A stretch of DNA of 64,000 nt from Curtobacterium sp. MCPF17_052 (GCF_003234085.1 NZ_QKSD01000009.1:1-64000); one strand, 5' to 3'; counted from the stretch's first letter, positions 54,353-63,037 are shown. Notes: generated from the letters alone by a model not told the origin. Made by a program: numbers and translations.

Positions 54353-55426
54353 CTACTTGACGGATGCCTCGGTGTCGACCTTGACCGAGCCGTCGATGAT
54401 GCCGGCCTTGATCTCGTCGAGCTCACCCTGCAGACCCGAGTCGACCTTGGACTCGTAGTCGTGGAACGGCGCGATGCCGACGCCGTCGTTCTTCAGCGTG
54501 CCGACGTACGGGGTCTTCGAGTAGTTGCCCTTGGCGGCCTGCTCGACGACGTCCTTGACCGCGGGCTTCATGCCCTTCTCGATCGAGGTGAAGGCGATGT
54601 CCTTGTAGCGGGGGTCGGCCTCGTAGAGGTCGCTGTCCGCGCCGATGAGGACGGAGCCGTTGTCGGCGTCCTTGATCGCCTCTGCGGCGGACTGGTAGAT
54701 CGGGCCACCGACCGGCAGGATCACGTCGGCGTCCTGGTCGAGCAGCGACTGCGCGACCGACTTCGCCTGGGTGCCGGCCTCGAAGCCACCGGTGAAGGAG
54801 CCCTTCTGGCTCTCGACGTCCCAGCCGACGACCTTGACGTCCTTCTTCTTCTGCTCGTTGTAGTACGCGACGCCGTCCGCGAAGCCGTCCATGAAGATGG
54901 TGACGGTCGGGATCTGCATGCCGCCGAAGGTACCGACGGTGCCGGACTTCGAGTACGACGCGGCCGCGTAGCCGGCGAGGAACGCCGCCTGCGAGGTGTC
55001 GAACGTGATCGGCTTGACGTTCTTCGCGTTGATCGAGTTGTCGTCGATGATCGCGAAGTCGGTGTCGGGGTTCGCCGCGGCCTGCTTCTTCGTCGAGGCG
55101 GCGAGGTTGAAGCCGACCGTGACGATGAGGTTGCAGTTCTGGTTGACGAGCTGCTGGATGTTCGAGTCGTAGACGGTGGCGTCCTTGGACTCGGCGTCCT
55201 TGTACTGGGCACCGAGCTCGGACGCGGCGTCCTTCATGCCCTCGAAGCCGAGCTGGTTGAACGACTTGTCGTCGAAGCCGCCCGCGTCGGACACCATGCA
55301 GGGCAGGAAGTCGGACTTCTTGGACGAGGTCGAGTCGGACGGTGCGGATGCGCAGCCGGCGAGCACGGCGACGGTGCCGACGAGCGCGAGGCCGCTCATG
55401 GCGACGCGGCGGGTACGAGATGACAC
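54353..55426 (-). CDS. BMP-family nucleoside-binding lipoprotein
   Basis: A 357-residue extracellular receptor. Signal peptide with lipobox VLAGC (Cys25), then the BMP/PnrA fold: FLPCMVSDAGGFDDKSFNQLGFEGM near 39-63, NLIVTVGFNLA, FAIIDDNS, FLAGYAAA and GADSDLYEADP. The family binds purine or pyrimidine nucleosides and hands them to the YufP/Q-type permeases encoded downstream. GTG is chosen since GGAGGAAC lies about eight bases upstream. It starts the transport-salvage gene set. Confidence 0.93.
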   Translation of the reverse strand: MSSRTRRVAMSGLALVGTVAVLAGCASAPSDSTSSKKSDFLPCMVSDAGGFDDKSFNQLGFEGMKDAASELGAQYKDAESKDATVYDSNIQQLVNQNCNLIVTVGFNLAASTKKQAAANPDTDFAIIDDNSINAKNVKPITFDTSQAAFLAGYAAASYSKSGTVGTFGGMQIPTVTIFMDGFADGVAYYNEQKKKDVKVVGWDVESQKGSFTGGFEAGTQAKSVAQSLLDQDADVILPVGGPIYQSAAEAIKDADNGSVLIGADSDLYEADPRYKDIAFTSIEKGMKPAVKDVVEQAAKGNYSKTPYVGTLKNDGVGIAPFHDYESKVDSGLQGELDEIKAGIIDGSVKVDTEASVK

Positions 55427-55489
55427 GGGGGTTCCTCCGGGGAGATCGGGAGTCGGCCCGGAGTCACTGCGCACCGGGCGATCGTGAGG

Positions 55490-55495
55490 ACAGTA
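55490..55495 (-). promoter_or_regulatory. Putative -10 hexamer TACTGT for the BMP lipoprotein gene
   Basis: TACTGT on the minus strand would give a leader of about 57 bases. A GGACCGGTCC palindrome at 55517-55526 sits near the -35 position and could be an operator. Confidence 0.4.
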
Positions 55496-55697
55496 CACGA
55501 CCGGCCGGGCGGTACAGGACCGGTCCGGAGCCCCTCTGACATCGGTTACGCGATCGCGACCGCGTCGTAACGCGCCGGAAACGCGATGGCTCGTCCGTGA
55601 CCCCAGTTCGCGGGGTTTCGTGATGGAGCGCTACAGCCGGGCCACGGTCTGGAGGATCGTGCAGGCATCCCGCACATCCGCCGGTCCACAGGGTGGT

Positions 55698-56204
55698 TCA
55701 GAAGTCCTCGTCCGCGTCGCCGGGGAAGCACAGCGAGAGAGCCTGGACCGCGTACTGCCCCTCCGACACCGTCAGCCGGATCGAGTCGGTCCGCCCGCCA
55801 CCACGACCCACGATGGTCGGGCGGTCCGCCGTCCCCCAGTGGTCGATCGTCATCCCCTGGTGCTGCCACCGTGCCTCGGTCGCAGCGACGTCGCCGGTGC
55901 CCGCGCGGGTGACGAGGTACCGCCACTTCGCACCCTGGTCGCCGCCGGGGAGCCGGCAGTCCTCCAGGTAGTCGGGGCCGGTCCGCGGCTGCCACCTCCC
56001 GCCGAGACGGCCGGTGACCGCCTCGACGTCGTCGACCATCTGCTGCTGCGCGACGTCGCGGTTGACGGCCGGGACAGCGTGCTCGGACGTTGGTGCCGGT
56101 GCGGGGGCCGGACCGGCCGCGGAACAGCCGACGAGCGCTCCGACGACGAGCACAGCGGTCCCGAGGACCCCGGCGCGTCGGCGCAGCCTGCGCTCAGAGC
56201 ACAT
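55698..56204 (-). CDS. Paralogous small lipoprotein, copy 1 (LppA-like)
   Basis: A 168-residue exported lipoprotein with lipobox GALVGC at Cys27, a short Pro/Ala linker and a folded domain. It shares with its two neighbours the order QMVDDVEAVTGRLGGRW, GPDYLEDC, WRYLVTR, GMTIDHWGT, PTIVGRGGGR and LCFPGDAD, with two conserved cysteines likely forming a disulfide. No enzyme motif is visible. It overlaps copy 2 by 11 bases and is the last gene of the hydrolase cluster. Role as an immunity protein is inferred from context. Confidence 0.72.
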   Translation of the reverse strand: MCSERRLRRRAGVLGTAVLVVGALVGCSAAGPAPAPAPTSEHAVPAVNRDVAQQQMVDDVEAVTGRLGGRWQPRTGPDYLEDCRLPGGDQGAKWRYLVTRAGTGDVAATEARWQHQGMTIDHWGTADRPTIVGRGGGRTDSIRLTVSEGQYAVQALSLCFPGDADEDF

Positions 56205-56700
56205 CAGCGTCGCCCGGGAAGCAGAGCGAGACGCTCTGGACAGCGGTCAGACCGGGGGCCACGGACAGGCTGATCGATGAAAGACGACCCCCACCGCGTC
56301 CCACGAGGGTCGGCTCGGAGGCGGTTCCCCACCGTTCCACGGTCATCCCCTGCTCGCGCCATCCGCGTTCGACCGTCGGCATCTGGTCTGCCACGCCGTC
56401 GTTGCCCGTCCTGGTGACGAACGAGGTCCACCGCGCCATCGCCCGGCCATCGGACCCCATGCAGTCCTCGGCGTAGTCCGGCCCACTCCGCTGCCGCCAG
56501 TCACCCCCGAGTCGCGTCGTGACCGCGTCGACGGCATCGACCATCTGCCGTTGTGCGGTCTCGGCGTCGAGCACCGGTGTCGCCGTCTCGCTCGGTGTCG
56601 GTGTCGGAGCGGGCGACGCACAGCCGACGAGCGCGCCGACGACGAGCACACTGATCGCGGACGCGGTCCACCGGCGTGCGGTGATCGTGTCAGAGCTCAT
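56194..56700 (-). CDS. Paralogous small lipoprotein, copy 2 (LppA-like)
   Basis: A 168-residue homologue of copy 1, again with Cys27 in GALVGC. The signal peptides of copies 1 and 2 end almost identically (VLVVGALVGC), suggesting recent duplication or conversion, while the mature domains differ more (GPDYAEDCMGSDGRAMARW, RGWREQGMTVERWGT). ATG overlaps the end of a degraded fourth copy. It probably sits on the outer face of the membrane. Confidence 0.72.
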   Translation of the reverse strand: MSSDTITARRWTASAISVLVVGALVGCASPAPTPTPSETATPVLDAETAQRQMVDAVDAVTTRLGGDWRQRSGPDYAEDCMGSDGRAMARWTSFVTRTGNDGVADQMPTVERGWREQGMTVERWGTASEPTLVGRGGGRLSSISLSVAPGLTAVQSVSLCFPGDADVL

Positions 56701-56830
56701 CGGGGTCCCCGGGGAAGCACAGCGACACCGCCTGGACCCCGTACTGGTCATCAGAGACCGAGAGGCCGTTCGAGTCCGTCACCGCGCCACCGAGTCGGTC
56801 CGGCCCCCGGGAAGCACCACGCCTCGATGG
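56690..56830 (-). pseudogene. Remnant of a fourth LppA-like lipoprotein gene
   Basis: The minus strand encodes VTDSNGLSVSDDQYGVQAVSLCFPGDPDEL, matching the C-terminal 30 residues of the three intact copies. Just upstream, a different frame gives GGRTDSV, matching the preceding GRGGGRTDSI segment, so a frameshift separates them. No start, signal peptide or N-terminal domain remains. It is a truncated paralogue between copies 2 and 3. Confidence 0.65.
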
Positions 56831-56900
56831 CGCTCCCCACAATGTTCTGGCACTGCGCACCCTGCTCATCGTCATGCAGAACACAGCTGCCTTAACCCCG

Positions 56901-57404
56901 TCACAAGTCGTCAGCGTCACCTGTGAAACACACCGAAATGGCCTCAACACCATAGAGGTTCTTTGCCACTGAGAGACTGATCGATTTCGTTCTGTCACCA
57001 CCGCGGCCCACGATTGTCGGCTCTTCCTCTGTACCCCAGTGATCGATGGTCATGGCCTGCTGCTTCCAGCGCTCTTCCATGCCGGCCACGTCCTTCGCGA
57101 CGTCCCCAACCGAAGGCCGCGTGACGAGATAACGCCATTGCGCCCCTTGCCCCCCGTCCGGGAGCTCGCAGTCTTCGGCGTACCGCGGCCCAGTTTCCTT
57201 GTGCCACTCTCCGCCGAGGCGCTTAGTCGCGTCGTCGACCGCAGCAATCATTTGATTCAAGGCAGTTTCGGAATCCACCGAGGATGTCCTTTCTGGTTCC
57301 GGTGACTCAGCTTGGGACTGTGTACAACCCGCTGCCAGCAGACTCAGCACCACGACTGTTAGCGAGCCGACAGCCCCGCGCCTCCGAATCATTTCCCTCG
57401 TCAT
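56901..57404 (-). CDS. Paralogous small lipoprotein, copy 3 (LppA-like), low G+C
   Basis: A 167-residue lipoprotein with Cys27 in SLLAAGC. The mature domain keeps NQMIAAVDDATKRLGGEW, GPRYAEDCELPDGGQGAQWRYLVTR, QQAMTIDHWGTEEEPTIVGRGGDR and VCFTGDADDL. Its DNA is near 50% G+C in sampled stretches, far below the window, with many A/T third positions, a sign of recent transfer. ATG overlaps the stop of the hydrolase gene by four bases, so the two are translated together: the natural toxin-immunity or effector-partner arrangement. Confidence 0.75.
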   Translation of the reverse strand: MTREMIRRRGAVGSLTVVVLSLLAAGCTQSQAESPEPERTSSVDSETALNQMIAAVDDATKRLGGEWHKETGPRYAEDCELPDGGQGAQWRYLVTRPSVGDVAKDVAGMEERWKQQAMTIDHWGTEEEPTIVGRGGDRTKSISLSVAKNLYGVEAISVCFTGDADDL

Positions 57405-59377
57405 CGGCTTCCTTCCTCGTAGCCCCCGGCATCTAGTAACAATTGATCGCGTTTCGTCATTGGTATCGGGTCTGAGGGAGTGAGTTTCTCGTCGTGGCCA
57501 GTGGTCGCAGCGGCGACGTTGTATAGCGTCTCGGTTCCGGAGTCGAGGTAACCAGCGCCATCGGCGTGTAGAGGATCGTGATGCCGAACGGCTTGAAGTG
57601 CATTGCCTTCGAGACCGGACCCTCCATTAGCACCGAACGTAGTCGCGCCGAATGCTGGTTTCGACGGGTCGACGTGATGGCCATGGCTGAAGCTCCGGCC
57701 TACCGTCGCCCACTCGTCCCCCTTTCCGCCTTCGTCGAAGAGCACGTTCCGTGCCTGTCCGGCGTAAACCTCGCCGGCGTGGAGGTCGTCCGCCGAATCG
57801 ACCGCGTCCGGCAGACCAGCGGAGGCCAGGGCAACAAATCTGTCGACGTGGATGTCCGACCGGGAGAGCGCGACCCCCGCTGTCGTCGTGCCGTACGAGT
57901 GCGCGACGATGTTCGTGGTGGGCATGCCATCAGCCCGGACGGCGTCTAGTCCGTGTACGGACGCCGCCAGCTTCTCGGCACCGGCTTCCGCTTTGTCCAT
58001 GCCGAGGACAGTCGTCTCTCCGGGGGTCTCGTAGCCGATCCAGGAGATCACAGCACGATCGCTGTCTCCATCAGCAAGCTTCTGACGGTCGTAGATGTTT
58101 TGCGCGGCTCGAGTCCACGACGACATGTCTGCCGTCGTCGTGTTCATACCCGGCACTGCCCAGGTCACGTTCTTGGCGGTGTCGAGGTCGCCGACCGACA
58201 CGGCCGCGAGCGGTGGGACGTCGTCGGTCAAGGAGACGAGGTGTCGCTCGCCGGAAGCCTTCTTACCGAGGGTGGCCTCGATGTTGAGCAGGGCCTTCAA
58301 CTCCTTCTCGAGCGAGGCGATCTGCTGCTGGAACGGCGTGCCGTACTGACCCGACCAGGCGGACCCGGTCTGCGCGGTCGCCAGCTGGCTCTCGAGCTGG
58401 TCGATGCGGAGACCGAGCACCGATCGGTTGGCCGTGTCTCGTGCCCAGTAGGCAACGCCCTCGAGGTTGCCCAGCTTCTCGAGCACCGACTGCGGTAGAG
58501 CGCGGAGTGCCGGCGCATCCGCCTTCGACAGCCCTAGCGCTGCCCACCGCTTCGCGACCTCGGCCGGGGTCAGGCCCTCCGCGAACAACGCATCGAGCAC
58601 CGGTGGCGTCCGCCCGTTCGTGGCGACGGCGAGCACCATGTCGGGGAGCGCTCCGGCTCCCCCTGCTTTCTCGAAGGCGGTGGCGACGTGCTCGCTCCAC
58701 GTGCAGTCCGACTCGTTGTGCTGCAGGTACTGGCGGAATCCGGAGAGCGCGCTCTGCCCGTCGACGACCGCCCAGCCGCACGATGCCGTGAAAGTGGACC
58801 ATGCGGTCTGCAGACGCTGCAGCTCGGCGTCGGCGGCGCCGTCGGCCGAGCGGGTGGTGGACACGAAGGTGCGCAGGTGGGTCGGGTCTGCCGAGCTCTT
58901 CCCGCTGCCGTCGCCCCCGGCCGAGTGCGGACGCTGCCGTGCGTGGAACGCCGCCGTCAGCGGCTTCGGGGTGATCGGCGTGGTCGAGGGTTCCCGGTCG
59001 GTCACGAACTCCCACAGGGGCACCGCCACCCCCGCGACACCGCCACCGGATGCCTGGACGAAAGCGTTGCGTTGTGCTTCACGCTGCTTCCACGCATCGT
59101 GGTCGCTGATCCGCTGACGTTCCTCCACGGCCTGTCGGCTCACCGCATCGATGTCGTCAGCGAAGTCGGCGAGGACCCCGGCGAGCTTGCCCCGGTCCTC
59201 GGCCTCGATCACGGCGGCATCCTGGAACCGCTTCGCGTAGGCCCCGGAGAAGTCCTGCGGACCTGTCGTCACCGCCCCGGAACGCTTGCCCGCTTGCCCG
59301 CGCAGGACGCCATCCGCGGTGCGCAGCGCATCGCTCAACGCTGACGCGTCCCCTGCGTCGTACTCGATGTCCGCCAT
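57401..59377 (-). CDS. WXG100/LXG-like N terminus fused to DUF1023-type alpha/beta hydrolase
   Basis: A 658-residue protein without a Sec signal. Residues 1-100 are helical (YDAGDASALSDALRTADGVL, then QDFSGAYAKRF) like WXG100/LXG secretion domains of type VII effectors. A long helical middle follows. The C terminus is an alpha/beta hydrolase: WAVPGMNTTTADMSSW, then NIVAHSYGTTTAGVAL with the nucleophile Ser near 488, and a late GHHVDP histidine; this fits DUF1023. G+C falls towards the 3' end. Likely an exported esterase or lipase effector, or a wall enzyme; ATG with GGGAGAG upstream. Confidence 0.75.
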   Translation of the reverse strand: MADIEYDAGDASALSDALRTADGVLRGQAGKRSGAVTTGPQDFSGAYAKRFQDAAVIEAEDRGKLAGVLADFADDIDAVSRQAVEERQRISDHDAWKQREAQRNAFVQASGGGVAGVAVPLWEFVTDREPSTTPITPKPLTAAFHARQRPHSAGGDGSGKSSADPTHLRTFVSTTRSADGAADAELQRLQTAWSTFTASCGWAVVDGQSALSGFRQYLQHNESDCTWSEHVATAFEKAGGAGALPDMVLAVATNGRTPPVLDALFAEGLTPAEVAKRWAALGLSKADAPALRALPQSVLEKLGNLEGVAYWARDTANRSVLGLRIDQLESQLATAQTGSAWSGQYGTPFQQQIASLEKELKALLNIEATLGKKASGERHLVSLTDDVPPLAAVSVGDLDTAKNVTWAVPGMNTTTADMSSWTRAAQNIYDRQKLADGDSDRAVISWIGYETPGETTVLGMDKAEAGAEKLAASVHGLDAVRADGMPTTNIVAHSYGTTTAGVALSRSDIHVDRFVALASAGLPDAVDSADDLHAGEVYAGQARNVLFDEGGKGDEWATVGRSFSHGHHVDPSKPAFGATTFGANGGSGLEGNALQAVRHHDPLHADGAGYLDSGTETLYNVAAATTGHDEKLTPSDPIPMTKRDQLLLDAGGYEEGSR

Positions 59378-59431
59378 CTGCTCTCCCCCGGCTCCCCCGC
59401 AACCCCCGCTGCGACCACCCACGATGGTGCG

Positions 59432-59451
59432 GCATGCCCCTCCTGGCATGC
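59432..59451. promoter_or_regulatory. Short inverted repeat in the manC-hydrolase gap
   Basis: GCATGCC and GGCATGC with a six-base centre lie in the 87-bp gap between manC and the hydrolase gene, both on the minus strand. It may be an operator for the hydrolase cluster or a weak terminator of manC. Confidence 0.3.
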
Positions 59452-59464
59452 TGACGGGCGCTCC

Positions 59465-60580
59465 TCAGAGCACGTCGTCCCGCCCGCTGATCTTCAGCGC
59501 GTCCACCACGCCCTTGACCCGCTGCGCGTTCGCGCTCGTGGTGACGAGCAGCGCGTCCGGGGTGTCGACGACGACGATGTCCTCGACCCCGATCAGCGAG
59601 ATCAACCGGTTGCTCTGCGACACGACGATGCCGCTCGCCGAGTCGGCCAGGATGCGGGCGTTGTCGCCGAGCACGGCCAGGTTGTTCTTGCGCCCACCGG
59701 ACTGCAGCTTCGCGAGCGAGGCGAAGTCGCCGACGTCGTCCCAGTCGAAGTCGCCGGGCACGACCGCCATGCGTCCGGCGGCGGCTGCGGGCTCGGCGAC
59801 GGTGTAGTCGATCGCGATCTTCTTCAGGGTCGGCCAGATGCGGTCGACCACGATCCCGCGCGCGGAGGTGTCCCACGCGGCGGCGAGCTCCTCGATGCCG
59901 GCGAGCAGCTCGGGCTCGTTGCGCCCGATCTCGGCGAGGAGCACATCGGCGCGGCTGATGAACATGCCCGCGTTCCAGAGGTACGACCCGTCGGCGACGT
60001 ACTTCTTCGCGGTCTTCAGGTCGGGCTTCTCGACGAAGGACCGGACGGCGTGTGCGGTGGTCGCGCCCGCGACGTCGAGCGACTCGTCGGCGGCGTGGAT
60101 GTAGCCGAAGCCGATGGCGGGCTCGGAGGGCGTGATGCCGATCGTCGTGATGAACCCGGCGCGGGCGGCGGCGACGGCCTCGCGGACGGACCGGCGGAAC
60201 CCGCGGGCGTCGCCGATCACGTGGTCGGCGGCGAAGGAGCCGATGACGACGTCCGGCTCGCGGCGGTGCAGGATCGCGGCGGCGAGACCGATCGCGGCGG
60301 TGGAGTCCTTCGGCTCGCTCTCGAGCACGACGTTGTGGTCCTCGACCCCGGGGAGCTGCGACTCGACGGCGACGCGGTGGGCGCGGCCGGTGACGACCAT
60401 GATGCGGTCGGGTCCGGCGAGCGGCTCGAGCCGGTCCCATGTCTGCCGCAGCAGGGACGACCCGGAGCCGGTCAGGTCGTGCAGGAACTTCGGGGCGTCG
60501 GCGCGCGAGAGCGGCCACAGGCGCGATCCGATGCCGCCGGCCGGGATGATCGCGTAGAAGTCGTCGAGTGCGTCCGTCAC
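59465..60580 (-). CDS. manC: Mannose-1-phosphate guanylyltransferase
   Basis: A 371-residue enzyme making GDP-mannose from GTP and mannose-1-phosphate, the donor for many of the GT4 enzymes here. YAIIPAGGIGSRLWPLSRADAPKFL near 9-33 is the nucleotide motif, FAADHVIGD the metal site, FVEKPDLKTAKKY the sugar-phosphate loop and GDFDWDDVGDFASL a family hallmark. It lacks the isomerase domain of long ManC. GTG lacks a ribosome site; TACGGT six bases upstream suggests leaderless mRNA. Divergent from a GT4 gene. Confidence 0.95.
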   Translation of the reverse strand: MTDALDDFYAIIPAGGIGSRLWPLSRADAPKFLHDLTGSGSSLLRQTWDRLEPLAGPDRIMVVTGRAHRVAVESQLPGVEDHNVVLESEPKDSTAAIGLAAAILHRREPDVVIGSFAADHVIGDARGFRRSVREAVAAARAGFITTIGITPSEPAIGFGYIHAADESLDVAGATTAHAVRSFVEKPDLKTAKKYVADGSYLWNAGMFISRADVLLAEIGRNEPELLAGIEELAAAWDTSARGIVVDRIWPTLKKIAIDYTVAEPAAAAGRMAVVPGDFDWDDVGDFASLAKLQSGGRKNNLAVLGDNARILADSASGIVVSQSNRLISLIGVEDIVVVDTPDALLVTTSANAQRVKGVVDALKISGRDDVL

Positions 60581-60586
60581 GCGCCC

Positions 60587-60592
60587 ACCGTA
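60587..60592 (-). promoter_or_regulatory. Leaderless-type -10 hexamer TACGGT for manC
   Basis: TACGGT on the minus strand ends six bases before the manC GTG, placing the transcript start at the codon. Confidence 0.5.
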
Positions 60593-60728
60593 CCGGCGCA
60601 CCCATGCGGCAGCTGCGCGTCGTCTGGACGTGTCGTGGACGACCCCGGTGTCGGCGCACGGTCTGTTCACCCCTCGCGCGCACCGCGTTCACGTCGCACC
60701 CCCCGGTCGTCCACGCGTCGGCGTGAGC

Positions 60729-61982
60729 ATGGGCCGTGCCATGAACGCACGCAGCGTGGAGCGAGGCGACGAGTCCCCCAGGACCGTCGCCGTCGTGACC
60801 GAGAGCTTCCTGCCCACCCTCAACGGCGTCACCACGAGCGTCCTCGCGGTGCTCGAACACCTGCGACTTCGCGGCCACCGGGCCGTCGTCATCGCCCCGG
60901 ACACCCCCGGCCTGGCGGCCTGGCGGTCGCGCTCCGAGCAGGAGCGGCACCTGGGCTTCGACGTGCACCGGATCCCCGCGGTCGCGTACCGGCAGTTCCC
61001 GGTCGCGCTCCCGCACCCGGTCCTCGACACGATCCTCGCCGCGTCTGGCGCCGACGTGCTGCACGCCGCCAGCCCCTTCCTGCTGGGTGGGCGCGCGATC
61101 ACGGCGGCCGGGAGGCTCGGCATCCCCTCCGTCGCCGTCTTCCAGACCGACGTGGCCGGGTTCGCACAACGGAACGGCCTGTCCGCAGCGGCCCCGCTGG
61201 TCCGCCGGGTCCTCGGGCGCATCCACGCGGGAGCGTCGCTGACGCTGGCGCCGTCCTCGGCGACGGCCGCGATGCTCGCGGAAGCGGGCGTCCCACGGGT
61301 GGCCCGCTGGGGTCGTGGTGTGGACACGGCCCTCTTCCACCCGGACCGTCGCTCCTCCGCCCACGTCCGGGCCCTGCGCCGGCGGATCGCCCCGAACGGG
61401 GAGACCGTCGTCGGCTACGTGGGTCGGCTGGCACCGGAGAAGGAGGTCGAACGGCTCGCGGAGCTCGGCGGCATGCCGGGCATCCGGGTCGTGGTCGCAG
61501 GAGGGGGTCCCTCCCGGGCACTGCTCGAGCGGCGCCTGCGTCACCTGGACGTGACCTTCACCGGTCCGCTGCGCGGCGATGCGCTGGCGGACGCGTACGC
61601 GATGCTCGACGTGTTCGTGCACACCGGGGCCGCTGAGACGTTCGGGCAGACCCTGCAGGAGGCCCACGCGGCCGGCCTGCCGGTGGTGGCCCCGGCCACC
61701 GGCGGACCGCTCGACCTGGTGTCGCCGGGTCTGGACGGCGAGCTGTACGACCCGGCAGCGCCGCTGGCGCTCCGCGCGGCCGTGGCGCGGTTGCACGCCG
61801 ACCGGGCACTCGCCGAGCGGATGGGCTCCGCGGGTCGACTGCGGGTCGAGGGCACGACGTGGGAGTCGGTCGGGGACGAGTTGCTCGCCCACCACGAGAC
61901 GGCGCGGACGATCGGCGCTCCGCCGGCCGTGCCCCGCACCGCCCGCACCGGGTGGCACGAGAACGTCGGTGCCCGGACGTAG
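60729..61982 (+). CDS. Family 4 glycosyltransferase (MgtA/PimB-like mannosyltransferase)
   Basis: About 417 residues of GT-B fold. TVAVVTESFLPTLNGVTTSV near 19-38, VFQTDVAGFAQRNGL, ARWGRGVDTALFHPDRR, VVGYVGRLAPEKEVERL and TGAAETFGQTLQEAHAAGLP (EX7E equivalent) match GDP-mannose-dependent alpha-mannosyltransferases of actinobacterial glycolipid synthesis. Start is uncertain: GTG at 60723 and ATGs at 60729 and 60741 lack ribosome sites. It is divergent from manC, which would supply its donor. Its TAG stop overlaps the putative sdh -10. Confidence 0.85.
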   Translation: MGRAMNARSVERGDESPRTVAVVTESFLPTLNGVTTSVLAVLEHLRLRGHRAVVIAPDTPGLAAWRSRSEQERHLGFDVHRIPAVAYRQFPVALPHPVLDTILAASGADVLHAASPFLLGGRAITAAGRLGIPSVAVFQTDVAGFAQRNGLSAAAPLVRRVLGRIHAGASLTLAPSSATAAMLAEAGVPRVARWGRGVDTALFHPDRRSSAHVRALRRRIAPNGETVVGYVGRLAPEKEVERLAELGGMPGIRVVVAGGGPSRALLERRLRHLDVTFTGPLRGDALADAYAMLDVFVHTGAAETFGQTLQEAHAAGLPVVAPATGGPLDLVSPGLDGELYDPAAPLALRAAVARLHADRALAERMGSAGRLRVEGTTWESVGDELLAHHETARTIGAPPAVPRTARTGWHENVGART

Positions 61983-61985
61983 GAT
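61980..61985 (+). promoter_or_regulatory. Putative -10 hexamer TAGGAT for the sdh operon
   Basis: TAGGAT begins with the stop codon of the GT4 gene and would give a leader of about 65 bases before sdhC, which has GGGAAGG as ribosome site. Confidence 0.45.
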
Positions 61986-62057
61986 GGTGTCGTTCCACAC
62001 GAACACGACGGCAACGGCGCGCCGATCGGTGCGCCGGCCCTACGGGAAGGCGAGCTC

Positions 62058-62519
62058 ATGGCCGAGCAGACCGCAGGCGGGACGGCGACAGCCACCCCGC
62101 AGGTGACCATCGACGGTACGTCGATCGACGCACCTCGGACGCGCGCGCCGCAGGGCACGCTCTACCGCGGCTCGATCGGGATGTGGTCGTGGGTGCTGCA
62201 CCGGATCACCGGCGTCGCCATCTACTTCTTCCTGCTGGTGCACATCCTCGACACGGCACTGGTCCGGCTCTCGCCCGAGGCCTACAACGCCGTCATCGGC
62301 ACGTACAAGACGCCGCTGATGAACCTGGGCGAGATCGCCCTCGTCGCCGCCATCGTGTTCCACGCGTTCAACGGGCTGCGGATCATCCTCATCGACTTCT
62401 GGTCGAAGGGGCCGAAGTACCAGCGCGCCATGTTCTGGGTCGTCCTCGTGCTCTGGGCAGTGGCGATCGCGGGCTTCCTGCCGCGCCAGCTCATGAACCT
62501 CGTCGCCGACTTCAACTGA
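62058..62519 (+). CDS. sdhC: Succinate dehydrogenase cytochrome b subunit
   Basis: A 153-residue membrane anchor of succinate:quinone oxidoreductase. Three spans; GSIGMWSWVLHRITGVAIYFFL near 38-60 holds the heme/quinone-site serine, arginine and histidine region (HRITG) and VFHAFNGLRIILIDF near 107 the second heme ligand. A 35-residue Thr/Ala-rich lead precedes. GGGAAGG lies upstream of the ATG. It leads sdhC-sdhD-sdhA. Confidence 0.95.
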   Translation: MAEQTAGGTATATPQVTIDGTSIDAPRTRAPQGTLYRGSIGMWSWVLHRITGVAIYFFLLVHILDTALVRLSPEAYNAVIGTYKTPLMNLGEIALVAAIVFHAFNGLRIILIDFWSKGPKYQRAMFWVVLVLWAVAIAGFLPRQLMNLVADFN

Positions 62520-62532
62520 ACCGAGGGCTGTC

Positions 62533-62979
62533 ATGACCACCGAGACCGTCGCACCGCCCCGCAGCGCCGACGCGGCCCGCCGCACCACCAACTGGGAGAA
62601 GTGGGGCTGGATCTACATGCGGGCCTCGGGCGTGCTGCTCGTCGTCCTCATCTTCGGCCACCTCTTCGTGAACATGGTCGCCGGCGAAGGCGTCAAGCAG
62701 ATCGACTTCGCCTTCGTCGCCGGCAAGTGGGCGAGCCCGTTCTGGCGGATCTGGGACACGCTGATGCTCTGGCTCGCGCTGATCCACGGCTCGAACGGCA
62801 TGCGAACGATCATCAACGACTACGTCGGCAAGGCCGGGGTCCGCAAGACCCTGCTCGGCGCCGTGCTCGTCGCGTGTGTCCTCCTCATCGTCCTCGGCAC
62901 GCTCGTGTGCTGGACGTTCGACCCGTGCCCCGCCGGCGCTGCCGCTGCGGACCTGCCGTCCTTCTGCCCCGCGCAGTAG
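62533..62979 (+). CDS. sdhD: Succinate dehydrogenase membrane anchor subunit
   Basis: A 148-residue second anchor with three spans. [25 protein letters not shown] near 27-50 contains the conserved histidine of the quinone/heme site, and [19 protein letters not shown] matches actinobacterial SdhD. It begins 13 bases after sdhC stops. The C-terminal 20 residues carry two extra cysteines (TFDPCP, SFCPAQ) on the outside face. Confidence 0.94.
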   Translation: MTTETVAPPRSADAARRTTNWEKWGWIYMRASGVLLVVLIFGHLFVNMVAGEGVKQIDFAFVAGKWASPFWRIWDTLMLWLALIHGSNGMRTIINDYVGKAGVRKTLLGAVLVACVLLIVLGTLVCWTFDPCPAGAAAADLPSFCPAQ

Positions 62980-63037
62980 ACGTCGTACCGCACCCGCCGA
63001 CGCCCCGCACGCTCCACCTCCTGATCGAAAGACCCCT

